From NCBI GenBank assembly GCA_022511425.1, contig JAFLRO010000017.1:1-42576 (forward strand): 42,576 nucleotides of DNA, in the 5' to 3' direction. The notes beneath the pieces are model-generated. The model was not told the DNA's origin, did no database searches, and saw only the letters and a program-made list of their open reading frames with translations. The stretch comes from Acetatifactor sp. GTDB lineage: Bacteria > Bacillota > Clostridia > Lachnospirales > Lachnospiraceae. Below, piece by piece: positions 26,268 to 34,767 of this stretch. The first letter of the stretch is position 1. The number at the start of each line of letters is the position of its first letter. The position numbers and the translations under genes are program-made.

Positions 26268-26320
26268 AACAAGATTATCTTGTTTGATTACATTATACAT
26301 ATTGTTAATGTTATTTTCAA
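26268..26320 (-). promoter_or_regulatory. Promoter and start-site palindrome of the OmpR-like gene
   Basis: On the minus strand TTGAAA (26320-26315), 17 nt, TATAAT (26297-26292). A perfect 17-bp palindrome, AACAAGATTATCTTGTT at 26268-26284, begins about where transcription would start. It shares AACAA/TTGTT ends with the palindrome at 26224-26247, as expected for two sites of one protein. Confidence 0.68.
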
Positions 26321-26370
26321 GTATAATATATGTTAAAATTATTAAAGTAAACTTAATAAATTTGATATAA

Positions 26371-26413
26371 CAAAACAGACCGGGAGGAACTGTCCGCTCC
26401 ATTCCCGGTCTGT
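26371..26413 (-). terminator. Rho-independent terminator of the GH5 gene
   Basis: ACAGACCGGGA (26375-26385) pairs with TCCCGGTCTGT (26403-26413). On the minus strand the stem is followed by TTTTGTTAT. It starts 24 nt past the GH5 stop. Confidence 0.85.
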
Positions 26414-26436
26414 CTATAGGATCTATTTATTCTGCT

Positions 26437-28122
26437 TTACTCCTCCACTTTCCTCAGCGACAGATTTGTCACTGTCATGGTGTAGGGCACATCCTTGTCA
26501 TGTTTACCGCAGTTAAAGACCAATGCTACGTTGTTATCCGTCTCCTCAGACATGGTAAACGTGGTGGTATAATGCTGAACTTCCGTGCTAAAATGTGCAT
26601 TGTCGGAGACATACGTGAAGTAGGGATCATAATTCTGCTGGAAGTTACAGGCGATCGTCACATCCTTTGTTGCCACATAATCAAAGGAAAACTCATAGGT
26701 CACTCCCTTCTCCAATGTGATATGGGTATATGTAGGCTGAATATACCATTCCTCTGAGCCGCCTTTCGTGACCTCCACGGAAACGCCATCCGACAAGTAG
26801 GAAATCGTTGCAGTTGCTTCTGGATTGACCCATCCTGTCCAATTGTCCACATTGGCACAAAGATTATCCGTGTCTTCCTCTACTTCCTCCCCCTGGAGTG
26901 TGTATTCCTCTCCCTTAGCGCCTGCCACCAGGGTTCCAATGATATCCCTGTGAGCCACCTTCAGACTTCTCCGGTTAATGAGCCTATAGGCACCGCCATT
27001 ATCCCACCAGAAGCACTTAATGCCATACTTATGACAGAGCGACATATAATACTCTGCCCATGAAATCCGCTGATCAAGATTGTCCTTATCCACACAGCCA
27101 AACTCTCCGATGATAACCGGTACACCCTGCTTCACAAAAGTATTGTACATATTATTTACATAAGTATCAATACTGCTGCGGCTCCATGTGGTAGCTGCAG
27201 GGTACTCCTCCGCAGTGAAGTCAAACGGTTGATATATATGAGCTTCCACGATCAGACTGTCCTCCACAGTGTCCGTAGGGAGGACGAATCCCTTCGTCAC
27301 CTGACTGTTGCCGCCTGCACAGTACGTATTTACGATCAAAACTCTCTCCGGGTTATTTCCGCCCGAAGCACGCACTGTGTCTACGAAAAGCTGATTTAAT
27401 TCATTAGTGACTTCCAGGGCGCGATTGTCAGGATTTACCCATTCATTTTTATCGTTCAAGAGCTCATTAAAGCTCTCAAACATCAGATGCTCGTCATAAT
27501 CGGCAAATCTGGCAGAGACCTGCTCCCAAATGGAAGTGAATATGACTTTATTCTCCTCCAGATTTGTGTCGCTGGCGCGCATCCATCCCTCAGACCCCGT
27601 GTCGTGATGTACATTGACGATGCAGTACAAATCATCATTGATAACGTAATCCACTATCTCCTGTACCCGATCCATCCACTCTTCATCTATAACATAATTG
27701 CTGTCCATGTGGTTATACCAGGTCACGGGTACTCTGATTGCATTGAATCCATTATCTCTTACCAGGTCAATCAGCTCCTGGGAGGTCTTGGGGTTCGACC
27801 AGGCAGTCTCCGATTGCAACCCCTCATTTACTCCAAGTCCCGCATTTGAAAAACTGTCCAAAGTGTTCCCCAGATTCCAGCCTATCACAATCTGATTCAG
27901 AATGTCTGCTGCAGGACCTGTAAGCACAATCTCTTCCGGTGCAGGGGATTCCGTTGCCTGGCTAGTGCTCTCCGGGATTTCCTGTGTATCTGACTCTTGC
28001 TCTGATTGAGACGGTTCCGTCGTAGTTCCCGGTGCAGGCTCTTCTCCGTTGCCACAGGCGGTAAGACCGAGCATGAGAGCCGTGATCATACACACAGCTG
28101 TAAGTTTTTTTGTCTTTCTCAT
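26437..28122 (-). CDS. Secreted GH5 endoglucanase lipoprotein with C-terminal CBM-like domain
   Basis: 561 residues. Signal peptide with lipobox LTAC (Cys23), then a Thr/Ser/Glu/Pro linker to about residue 65. The GH5 barrel (70-400) shows IVIGWNLGNTLDSF, FNAIRVPVTWYNH, CIVNVHHDT, the acid/base Glu220 in FESFNELLN and the nucleophile Glu340 in PVIIGEFGC. Residues about 418-560 form a beta-rich domain like CBM4/9 carbohydrate-binding modules. It would hydrolyse beta-1,4-glucan at the cell surface. It is divergent from cellobiose phosphorylase, matching a cellulose or mixed-linkage glucan pathway. A good promoter lies at 28175-28203 and a terminator follows. Confidence 0.93.
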   Translation of the reverse strand: MRKTKKLTAVCMITALMLGLTACGNGEEPAPGTTTEPSQSEQESDTQEIPESTSQATESPAPEEIVLTGPAADILNQIVIGWNLGNTLDSFSNAGLGVNEGLQSETAWSNPKTSQELIDLVRDNGFNAIRVPVTWYNHMDSNYVIDEEWMDRVQEIVDYVINDDLYCIVNVHHDTGSEGWMRASDTNLEENKVIFTSIWEQVSARFADYDEHLMFESFNELLNDKNEWVNPDNRALEVTNELNQLFVDTVRASGGNNPERVLIVNTYCAGGNSQVTKGFVLPTDTVEDSLIVEAHIYQPFDFTAEEYPAATTWSRSSIDTYVNNMYNTFVKQGVPVIIGEFGCVDKDNLDQRISWAEYYMSLCHKYGIKCFWWDNGGAYRLINRRSLKVAHRDIIGTLVAGAKGEEYTLQGEEVEEDTDNLCANVDNWTGWVNPEATATISYLSDGVSVEVTKGGSEEWYIQPTYTHITLEKGVTYEFSFDYVATKDVTIACNFQQNYDPYFTYVSDNAHFSTEVQHYTTTFTMSEETDNNVALVFNCGKHDKDVPYTMTVTNLSLRKVEE

Positions 28123-28174
28123 TTTTCACTGCTCCAATCACTGAATAAACTTTATCGGGCATAATCCCAGCATT

Positions 28175-28203
28175 ATTATGTCATTTCCTATGTTAAAAGT
28201 CAA
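28175..28203 (-). promoter_or_regulatory. Sigma-A promoter of the GH5 gene
   Basis: Minus strand TTGACT (28203-28198), 17 nt, CATAAT (28180-28175), about 50 nt before the ATG at 28122. Confidence 0.68.
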
Positions 28204-28210
28204 TGTCTCA

Positions 28211-28239
28211 TTGCTTTTTTACCCCCGTTTATGTATAAT
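28211..28239 (+). promoter_or_regulatory. Sigma-A promoter of the cellobiose phosphorylase gene
   Basis: TTGCTT (28211-28216), 17 nt, TATAAT (28234-28239). Its -35 is only 7 bp from the -35 of the divergent GH5 promoter, so the pair could be switched together. The leader has a GCTCCT-TC-AGGAGC hairpin at 28270-28283 before the AAGGAGG ribosome binding site. Confidence 0.7.
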
Positions 28240-28304
28240 CAAAGGCATGGAAGGCTTTTCCTATTTTGGGCTCCTTCAGGAGCAGATAATGTAAGGAGGT
28301 TACT

Positions 28305-30740
28305 ATGAAATTTGGTTTTTTTGATGATGCCAGACAAGAGTACGTGATCACAACTCCCAAGACTCCTCTTCCCTGGATCAACTACTTGGGCTGCAACGAT
28401 TTTTACAGCCTTATTTCCAACACCTGCGGCGGCTATTCCTTTTATAAGGATGCGAAACTGCTGCGCATGACCCGGTACCGCTATAACGACGTACCCGGCG
28501 ATACCAACGGCAAGTATTTCTACATCAAGGACGGTGACACCGTCTGGAACCCCGGCTGGCAGCCCACAAAAACGGAGCTGGACAGCTATGAGTGCCGCCA
28601 CGGCATGGGCTACAGTAGTTTCACCTCCTCCAAGAATCAGGTGGAAGCTTCAGTGCTCTCCTTTGTTCCCATGAGCGACAGCTGCGAGCTCACCAAACTG
28701 ACCATTACCAACAAGTCCCAGGCTTCCAAGACCCTCTCTGTGTTCTCCTATGTGGAGTGGTGCCTGTGGAACGCCGACGACGACATGAAAAATTTCCAGC
28801 GAAACTTAAGCATCGGCGAAGTTGAGGTCGTGGATTCCACCATCTTCCACAAGACTGAGTACAGAGAGCGCCGCAATCATTATGCCATCTATTCTGTAAA
28901 TGCCCCCATCACAGGTTTTGATACCATCCGCGATGAGTTCCTTGGCGCATATAGAGGTGCGGATAAGCCTTTGGCAGTGGAAAATGGTGCCTGCACTAAC
29001 TCCATGGCAAGCGGCTGGTCTCCCATCGCTTCCCATCAGCTGGATCTGACCCTGGCTCCCGGCGAGAGCAAAACATATGTATTTGTACTTGGTTACATAG
29101 AGAATCCCGACGAGGACAAGTGGGAATCCCACGGTGTAATCAATAAGGCAAAGGCTAACGCAATGTTGGAGAAGTATAACACTGAAGCCGGCGTAGACAA
29201 AGCTTTTGCTGAACTTCAGAGCTACTGGAAAGAGCTGCTGGCCAAGTACAATGTATCCTCCGGCGACGAGAAGGTGAACCGCATGGTGAATGTATGGAAT
29301 CAGTACCAGTGCATGGTAACCTTCAACATGTCACGTTCCGCATCCTACTATGAATCCGGCATTGGCAGAGGCATGGGCTTCCGCGATTCTTGCCAGGATC
29401 TGCTGGGCTTTGTGCATCTGATTCCCGACAGGGCAAGGGAACGTATCATCGACATTGCTTCTACCCAATTCCAGGATGGCAGCGCATACCATCAGTATCA
29501 GCCTTTGACTAAAAAGGGTAACTCCGACATCGGAAGCGGCTTCAACGACGATCCCCTGTGGCTGATTGCCGGCGCCAGCGCATATGTCCGTGAGACCGGA
29601 GACACCTCCATCCTGACAGAAATGGTGCCTTTCGACAACGATATGAGTGTGGCAACCCCTCTGATGAATCATTTGAAGAGATCCTTTGACTATACTGTAA
29701 ATCATAAAGGACCTCACGGCCTGCCTCTGATCGGACGGGCGGACTGGAACGACTGCCTGAACCTGAACTGCTTCTCCGCTCACCCCGGAGAGTCCTTCCA
29801 GACCTTTGGCCCCAGCGAGGGCCCTGTGGCTGAATCCGTGTTCATCGCCGGAATGTTTGTAAAGTACGGCGAGGAGTATGCACAGCTCTGTGAGCTGATG
29901 GGTGACCCTGTGGAAGCAGAGAGGGCACGCAAGGAGGTTGCCACAATGTATGACACCATTCTGGCTCACGGTTGGGATGGGGAATGGTTCCTTCGGGCTT
30001 ATGACGCACACAGCGATAAGGTGGGCTCCAAGGAGTGCAAGGAGGGGCAAATTTATATCGAGCCCCAGGGCTTCTGCGTACTGGCAGGTGTTGGCGTAAA
30101 GGAAGGGTTGGCTGAGAAAGCCTTGAATTCCGTGAAAGAAAGACTGGATACTAAATACGGCGTGATGATTCTGCAGCCTGCTTACACCGAGTACCATCTG
30201 GAACTGGGCGAGGTTTCTTCCTATCCTCCCGGATATAAGGAGAACGCAGGTATCTTCTGCCACAACAACCCTTGGGTATCCATTGCCGAGACGGTTCTCG
30301 GAAGGGGCGACAGAGCTTTTGAGATTTACAAAAAAACATGTCCCGCTTACATCGAGGACATCAGCGAGATTCACCGGACGGAGCCCTATGTGTACTCCCA
30401 GATGGTGGCAGGAAGGGATGCAAAGTATCACGGCGAGGCAAAGAACAGCTGGCTGACCGGTACCGCTGCGTGGACCTTTGTGAATGTTTCCCAGTATATC
30501 CTGGGCGTGTACCCCACCCATAAGGGTCTTTCTATCGATCCCTGTGTGCCTGACGGCTTCGGTGATTTTACCCTGACCCGGAAATTCCGTGAAGGGACTT
30601 ATCACATTCAGGTCAAGAATCCCGGCAATGTGCAGAAAGGCGTGAAGTCCATGACTGTGGATGGTAAGGCTGTTGAAGGAAATGTGATTCCTTACGAGAA
30701 GGGTAAAGCGGAGTATGATGTAGTTGTAACTATGGGGTAA
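28305..30740 (+). CDS. GH94 cellobiose phosphorylase
   Basis: 811 residues, full length for the family. It begins [29 protein letters not shown], the standard cellobiose phosphorylase N-terminus (beta-sandwich to about residue 290). The (alpha/alpha)6 barrel holds [33 protein letters not shown] and the catalytic Asp483 in RADWNDCLN. The enzyme splits cellobiose with phosphate into glucose-1-phosphate and glucose, saving ATP; it is cytoplasmic. Codons are strongly biased to C and G at third positions compared with most neighbours, which points to high expression. That bias also creates long open frames on the other strand. TAAGGAGG precedes the ATG. Confidence 0.95.
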   Translation: MKFGFFDDARQEYVITTPKTPLPWINYLGCNDFYSLISNTCGGYSFYKDAKLLRMTRYRYNDVPGDTNGKYFYIKDGDTVWNPGWQPTKTELDSYECRHGMGYSSFTSSKNQVEASVLSFVPMSDSCELTKLTITNKSQASKTLSVFSYVEWCLWNADDDMKNFQRNLSIGEVEVVDSTIFHKTEYRERRNHYAIYSVNAPITGFDTIRDEFLGAYRGADKPLAVENGACTNSMASGWSPIASHQLDLTLAPGESKTYVFVLGYIENPDEDKWESHGVINKAKANAMLEKYNTEAGVDKAFAELQSYWKELLAKYNVSSGDEKVNRMVNVWNQYQCMVTFNMSRSASYYESGIGRGMGFRDSCQDLLGFVHLIPDRARERIIDIASTQFQDGSAYHQYQPLTKKGNSDIGSGFNDDPLWLIAGASAYVRETGDTSILTEMVPFDNDMSVATPLMNHLKRSFDYTVNHKGPHGLPLIGRADWNDCLNLNCFSAHPGESFQTFGPSEGPVAESVFIAGMFVKYGEEYAQLCELMGDPVEAERARKEVATMYDTILAHGWDGEWFLRAYDAHSDKVGSKECKEGQIYIEPQGFCVLAGVGVKEGLAEKALNSVKERLDTKYGVMILQPAYTEYHLELGEVSSYPPGYKENAGIFCHNNPWVSIAETVLGRGDRAFEIYKKTCPAYIEDISEIHRTEPYVYSQMVAGRDAKYHGEAKNSWLTGTAAWTFVNVSQYILGVYPTHKGLSIDPCVPDGFGDFTLTRKFREGTYHIQVKNPGNVQKGVKSMTVDGKAVEGNVIPYEKGKAEYDVVVTMG

Positions 30741-30754
30741 CAAAGGAAGATTTT

Positions 30755-31069
30755 ATGAAATACATTCTTTTCGTATTTGCAATGCTATACGCACTATTAT
30801 CTATGGTTGCGACTGTTTATCAGATAAAAACTGCAGAGCGCAAAGGTACTGCTGTTATGATGTTGTGCGGAGGAGCACTTCTTATTTGGGCAGCAGGTCT
30901 ACAACTATTTGCTTGGTCTTACGACTGGATTGTCGCCATTATTGGCGGAACGCTGATATGCATGGCTGCATTCCTTAACGGAAAACAGGGAGAACAATTT
31001 CACCTTTCCCACCATATTGTACGTGCTGTATTTACAATTCTTTTATTAGTAGGTTTTGCTTTATTGTAA
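30755..31069 (+). CDS. Small four-helix membrane protein, unknown
   Basis: 104 residues with about four hydrophobic segments (YILFVFAMLYALLSMVATVY; VMMLCGGALLIWAAGLQLFA; WIVAIIGGTLICMAAFLN; AVFTILLLVGFALL). It starts 14 nt after the cellobiose phosphorylase stop with AAGGAAG upstream and ends before a terminator, so it is the last gene of that transcript. I do not recognise a family. Confidence 0.75.
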   Translation: MKYILFVFAMLYALLSMVATVYQIKTAERKGTAVMMLCGGALLIWAAGLQLFAWSYDWIVAIIGGTLICMAAFLNGKQGEQFHLSHHIVRAVFTILLLVGFALL

Positions 31070-31095
31070 TTTGTATGATGCTGCTTGTAATTGTT

Positions 31096-31138
31096 AAATC
31101 CCCGATTTCTCATTGTGTAATAAGAAACCGGGGATTTT
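31096..31138 (+). terminator. Rho-independent terminator of the cellobiose phosphorylase transcript
   Basis: AAATCCCCGATTTCT (31096-31110) pairs with AGAAACCGGGGATTT (31123-31137) with one mismatch, and the stem runs into TTTTT. Confidence 0.88.
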
Positions 31139-31232
31139 TCAGACCCGTATATTTACCGGATTTGCATGAAACACTAAAAACACATTGACCATAGAAACAG
31201 TAAATGCTGCCTTGCAGCGGAAAAGAGGAGAT

Positions 31233-32225
31233 ATGAAGATTCTATTTTATGACACCAAGAGTTATGACCGAGATTCTTTCACTGATGCCCTGAGTAAATT
31301 TCCGGATATAGAAATTGAATATACAAAATCGGACTTAGATCCCAGGACAGCTGCTCTGGCAGATGGATTTGATGCGGTCTGTGCCTTTGTAAGCTCTGAT
31401 GTAGGTGCCCGAACTCTGGAAATTCTCCACGAAAAAGGCATCGGTTTAGTTCTGATGCGTTGTGCAGGATATAACAACGTAGATTTGGAGGTTGCGAAGA
31501 AATATGACATTTGTGTCATGTGTGTACCGGGCTATTCTCCGGAAGCTGTAGCAGAGCATGCCATGGCTTTGGTGCTGGCATGCAATCGCCGGCTCTACAA
31601 AGCTTATAATAAGGTACGGGAAAATGACTTCAGCCTGAGCGGTCTCATGGGAGTCACTCTTCACGGAAAAACTGCCGGTATCATTGGAACCGGAAAGATT
31701 GGCGCCGCCATGTGCCGGATCTGTAAGGGCTTTGGAATGAGGGTGCTGGCATATGATGTGTACCAGAACGAGGCTTTGAAGGGCTTTGTTGAATATGTTT
31801 CTTTAGAAAAGGTGCTTTCTGACAGTGATGTCATATCGTTGCACTGTCCTTTGACAGATTCCACCTATCATATGATTAATATCGACACCATCAGGCAGAT
31901 GAAGGATGGGGTCATTCTGGTGAATACTTCCAGGGGGGCACTGGTGAAGACCGATGACTTGGTGGAGGGAATCCGGATGCTCAAATTTGCCGGAGTGGGG
32001 CTTGATGTGTACGAGGAAGAGACCAATAATGTGTTTGAGGATCGCTCAGATGAGATACTGGAGCATTCTACTACTGCACGGCTGCTGTCTTTTCCGAATG
32101 TGATGATTACTTCACATCAGGGGTTCTTTACCAGGGAGGCATTGGATGCGATTGCTTCTACTACGTTGCAGAATGTTAGAGATTTTGAAGAAGGGAATGC
32201 TTCGGGGAATGAGGTAACTGGGTAG
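31233..32225 (+). CDS. D-lactate dehydrogenase (D-2-hydroxyacid dehydrogenase family)
   Basis: 330 residues from the ATG at 31233, chosen for AGAGGAGAT directly upstream. Catalytic domain start MKILFYDTKSYDRDSF, NAD-binding GKTAGIIGTGKIGAAMCRIC, and the active-site Arg in NTSRGALV, Glu in GVGLDVYEEE and His in ITSHQGFF. The MRCAGYNNVDL segment and the VYEEE pattern fit the LdhA-type D-lactate dehydrogenase, which reduces pyruvate to D-lactate and regenerates NAD+ in fermentation. No Rex-type operator was evident. A folded repeat starts 4 nt after the stop. Confidence 0.92.
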   Translation: MKILFYDTKSYDRDSFTDALSKFPDIEIEYTKSDLDPRTAALADGFDAVCAFVSSDVGARTLEILHEKGIGLVLMRCAGYNNVDLEVAKKYDICVMCVPGYSPEAVAEHAMALVLACNRRLYKAYNKVRENDFSLSGLMGVTLHGKTAGIIGTGKIGAAMCRICKGFGMRVLAYDVYQNEALKGFVEYVSLEKVLSDSDVISLHCPLTDSTYHMINIDTIRQMKDGVILVNTSRGALVKTDDLVEGIRMLKFAGVGLDVYEEETNNVFEDRSDEILEHSTTARLLSFPNVMITSHQGFFTREALDAIASTTLQNVRDFEEGNASGNEVTG

Positions 32226-32229
32226 TGAC

Positions 32230-32405
32230 GCTCAGCCGCGCCATTCGCAAAGACGCGCCTGTGGCGCTTTCCGCCGCCCGTGGCGGCTATCAAAGAGGGT
32301 GTTTACACACCTCTTTGCTCATAGAGTGGCGCTCCCTCAGTCAGAAAAAGTAGACGAAAACTCGTGCAAGCACGGTTTTCGTCTACTCTTTCTGGCTGGC
32401 TGAGC
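32230..32405. repeat. Folded intergenic repeat, copy 1
   Basis: Ends are inverted repeats GCTCAGCC and GGCTGAGC. Inside, in order: GCGCC-TGT-GGCGC (32255-32267); CCGCC-6 nt-GGCGG (32271-32286); CAAAGAGG with CCTCTTTG (32291-32317); a shared block TTTGCTCATA and TGGCGCTCCCTCAG; and a long hairpin (32342-32394) capped by AAACTCGTGCAAGCACGGTT. Copy 2 at 36301-36435 shares the ends, the block and the cap. This copy lies between convergent ldh and MATE genes; its last 23 nt code for the end of the MATE protein. Confidence 0.85.
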
Positions 32406-33792
32406 TGGTAGAGACTATATTGTTGAGCCAGACGCCTTTTTTTACTAGGATGAAGCCTATGATGCATTTGATGATGTCGATTAGTTGGCAGCACAGGTAC
32501 AGGGGTGCCATGGGCAGTCCTGTAAAACGGCTGAGCACATAGGCCAGCGGAATGTTCACACACCAGAGATAAACACTGTCAAAGAAAAAGGTGATAATGG
32601 TCTTCCCACCTGACCGAAGGGTAAAATAAGACGCATGCACAAAAGCATAAAGCGGCATGCAACACGCAGCAATCCGAAGCAGCCAGACCGCCAGTTCTTT
32701 CACCTGATCTGAGGTATTGTAAAATTGAGGGAATAGGGGCGCCAGTACCACCAGCAGTCCTCCCAATACGAAACATGACAGCACAGAAAACACAATCAGC
32801 TTCCTATCAGTATCCTGCGCTTCCTTCATCTTCCCTGCTCCCAAGAGCTGGCCCACGATAATAGCGATACAACTGCCCATCGCCATGAACACCACATTGA
32901 ACAGATTGGAGATGGTGCTGGAAATATTCTGTGCTGCCACTGCCTCCAGCCCCCGCAGGGAATAGCACTGGTTCTGCACAGCTATACCCGCTGCCCAGAG
33001 GATCTCATTACAAAGTAAAGGTGTTCCCTTTTTCACGATATTTACAGTCAATTGCCCCGGGATGGGCACCTTCCCGAAAGCCCCTACAATAAAGGGCATT
33101 CGCACCGCATGGGTGTGGGTCCAGGCAATGACAATCACCATCTGCACATATCGGGAAATCACTGTAGCAATAGCAGCGCCCACTACTCCCAGTACCGGAA
33201 AGCCTAGCTTACCGAAAATCAGCAGATAGTTCAATGCCAGATTTAGAAGCACAGCCACAGCTCCTGCCATCATAGGCACTCTCGTCTCTCCGCACTCCCT
33301 CAGAGTACTGGCGTAGACTTCCTCCACTGTAAAGGGCGCAAGACCGATCAGCATCACCCACAAATACTGCTTTCCATATTCAAGAGTTACCTGCAGCGCT
33401 GCCCTATTATCCTCCCCATGAAGGTACAGCATAATCAGCTGCTCGCCGCCAATCAACAGCGCCAATATCCCCAACAGGACGATTCCCGCACAGATATAAA
33501 GTTTGAATCTGAAAGTCTGACGCACTCCCTTATGGTCTCCGCAGCCAAAGAACTGAGCCCCAAAGATGCCCACGCCGGATATGGCGCCAAAGATAGCCAG
33601 ATTGAAAACCAATAACAGCTGATTTACAATGGCAATTCCCGACATCTGCTCTGTTCCGATGCGTCCCACCATGATGTTGTCCAGCAATCCCACAAAGTTG
33701 GTGATGCCGTTCTGGATCATGATGGGAACAGCCACTGTGAGCGTCATTTTATAAAATGCTTTATCTCCAAAATATCTCTTTTTAAAACTCAT
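32383..33792 (-). CDS. MATE family efflux transporter
   Basis: 469 residues from the ATG at 33792 (GAGGA 6 nt upstream). Twelve hydrophobic segments; starts MSFKKRYFGDKAFYKM and VAVPIMIQNGITNFVGLLDN with IMVGRIGTEQMSG, the MATE hallmark. A second-half repeat (GTPLLCNEILWAAGIAVQNQ) is present. It differs clearly from the MATE at 2290-3636. The substrate is unknown. The final SSASQKE and stop codon are encoded by the folded repeat, so the original C-terminus was probably replaced by its insertion. Confidence 0.9.
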   Translation of the reverse strand: MSFKKRYFGDKAFYKMTLTVAVPIMIQNGITNFVGLLDNIMVGRIGTEQMSGIAIVNQLLLVFNLAIFGAISGVGIFGAQFFGCGDHKGVRQTFRFKLYICAGIVLLGILALLIGGEQLIMLYLHGEDNRAALQVTLEYGKQYLWVMLIGLAPFTVEEVYASTLRECGETRVPMMAGAVAVLLNLALNYLLIFGKLGFPVLGVVGAAIATVISRYVQMVIVIAWTHTHAVRMPFIVGAFGKVPIPGQLTVNIVKKGTPLLCNEILWAAGIAVQNQCYSLRGLEAVAAQNISSTISNLFNVVFMAMGSCIAIIVGQLLGAGKMKEAQDTDRKLIVFSVLSCFVLGGLLVVLAPLFPQFYNTSDQVKELAVWLLRIAACCMPLYAFVHASYFTLRSGGKTIITFFFDSVYLWCVNIPLAYVLSRFTGLPMAPLYLCCQLIDIIKCIIGFILVKKGVWLNNIVSTSSASQKE

Positions 33793-33836
33793 GTTATTCC
33801 TCGTTCCAGGTCGTTTACACGACCCTTCAGGCACAT
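33789..33836 (-). CDS. Possible 15-residue leader peptide before the MATE gene
   Basis: ATG at 33836 with AAGGCGG upstream opens a short frame MCLKGRVNDLERGIT whose TGA overlaps the MATE ATG as ATGA. It contains the hairpin GGTCGT-TTAC-ACGACC (33809-33824). This could be translational coupling or attenuation, or chance. No homology expected at this size. Confidence 0.25.
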   Translation of the reverse strand: MCLKGRVNDLERGIT

Positions 33837-33907
33837 TATTCCGCCTTATGCCTCTCCCTGGTTGAATATCACCGCAAGTACCTTTCTTTCGACGGGTACA
33901 GCATCAT

Positions 33908-34603
33908 TTATTCTACACCGCGAAGCTCCACTCTGTCTATGTATTTTCTTGCTGATTCCGCCATCTTTTCCATCTCTTCCTGTGGAAAAGCTTCAAAGCC
34001 TTCCCCAATCATGGTATCGCTCTCACGAAAGCCCTGAAGATAATAAGCCGAACAGCCTTGCAGCAGTTGACCTATCTCATCGAAATCCTCCACCTCATGA
34101 ATGCCCTTCACCACTGTAGTGCGGAATTCATAGGGTATCCCGCACTCCATCAGCAACCGGATACTCTCCTTAATCTGTTCAAACTTGAAAGCACACATGC
34201 CTGCTGCCAGAGAATATTTTTTTGGAGATGCCTTTATATCCATGGCCACATAGTCAAGCAGCCCCTCCTGCATCAGGCTTTTCAGCATCTCGGGGCGATA
34301 ACCGTTAGTGTCTAATTTCACCAGATATCCCAGGTCCTTCAAGCTGTGAATAAAAACAGCCAGGTCATCCTGCAAAGTGGGTTCTCCGCCGGTAATACAC
34401 ACTCCTTCTAAAACACCTCTTCTCTTTTTCAGATATGCCAGCACTTCCCCCTCAGGTATCACAGGCTGTTCCGCCACATCCAGTACCAGTTGGCCGTTAT
34501 GACAGAAGGGACAACGGAAATTACAGCCGCCAACAAATATGGTTGCCGCCACATGCTCCGGATAATCCAGCAACGTAGTCTTTTGAAAACCATGTATTTT
34601 CAT
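33908..34603 (-). CDS. nrdG: Anaerobic ribonucleotide reductase activating protein-like radical SAM enzyme
   Basis: 231 residues. N-terminus MKIHGFQKTTLLDYPEHVAA, then the radical-SAM cluster motif GGCNFRCPFCHNG (Cys27, Cys31, Cys34; CX3CX2C), the glycine-rich CITGGEPTLQDD and KLDTNGYRPEML. This matches the NrdG-like group annotated as anaerobic ribonucleoside-triphosphate reductase activating proteins, which make a glycyl radical with SAM. No nrdD partner is in the window, so another glycyl-radical target is possible. AAGGAG precedes the ATG. The 164-nt gap upstream holds the malQ terminator and little else. Confidence 0.85.
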   Translation of the reverse strand: MKIHGFQKTTLLDYPEHVAATIFVGGCNFRCPFCHNGQLVLDVAEQPVIPEGEVLAYLKKRRGVLEGVCITGGEPTLQDDLAVFIHSLKDLGYLVKLDTNGYRPEMLKSLMQEGLLDYVAMDIKASPKKYSLAAGMCAFKFEQIKESIRLLMECGIPYEFRTTVVKGIHEVEDFDEIGQLLQGCSAYYLQGFRESDTMIGEGFEAFPQEEMEKMAESARKYIDRVELRGVE

Positions 34604-34720
34604 GTTTACACTCCTTGCCTACTTTCCTTACCACTCCAGCTGGAGCATACAACATAGGAAATGAAATAACAAACTTTTAATACTCCTCCAGCGATAGCCC
34701 GTGTTATTCAAGCGCACAAA

Positions 34721-34758
34721 TGCCTGCCCACACCTAAAAACAGGGTGTCGGGCAGGCA
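34721..34758 (-). terminator. Terminator hairpin after malQ
   Basis: TGCCTGCCC (34721-34729) pairs with GGGCAGGCA (34750-34758), extended inward by ACACC/GGTGT past one bulged base. On the minus strand only ATTTGTG follows, so the T-tract is weak. It is placed 10 nt past the malQ stop. Confidence 0.7.
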
Positions 34759-34767
34759 CACTCTACC

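Noticed and set aside
29331..30743. 470-residue open frame antisense to cellobiose phosphorylase
   Set aside because: It is a shadow of the strong third-position G/C bias of the GH94 gene: no ribosome binding site, His/Gly-rich composition without domains, and the GH94 reading is certain.
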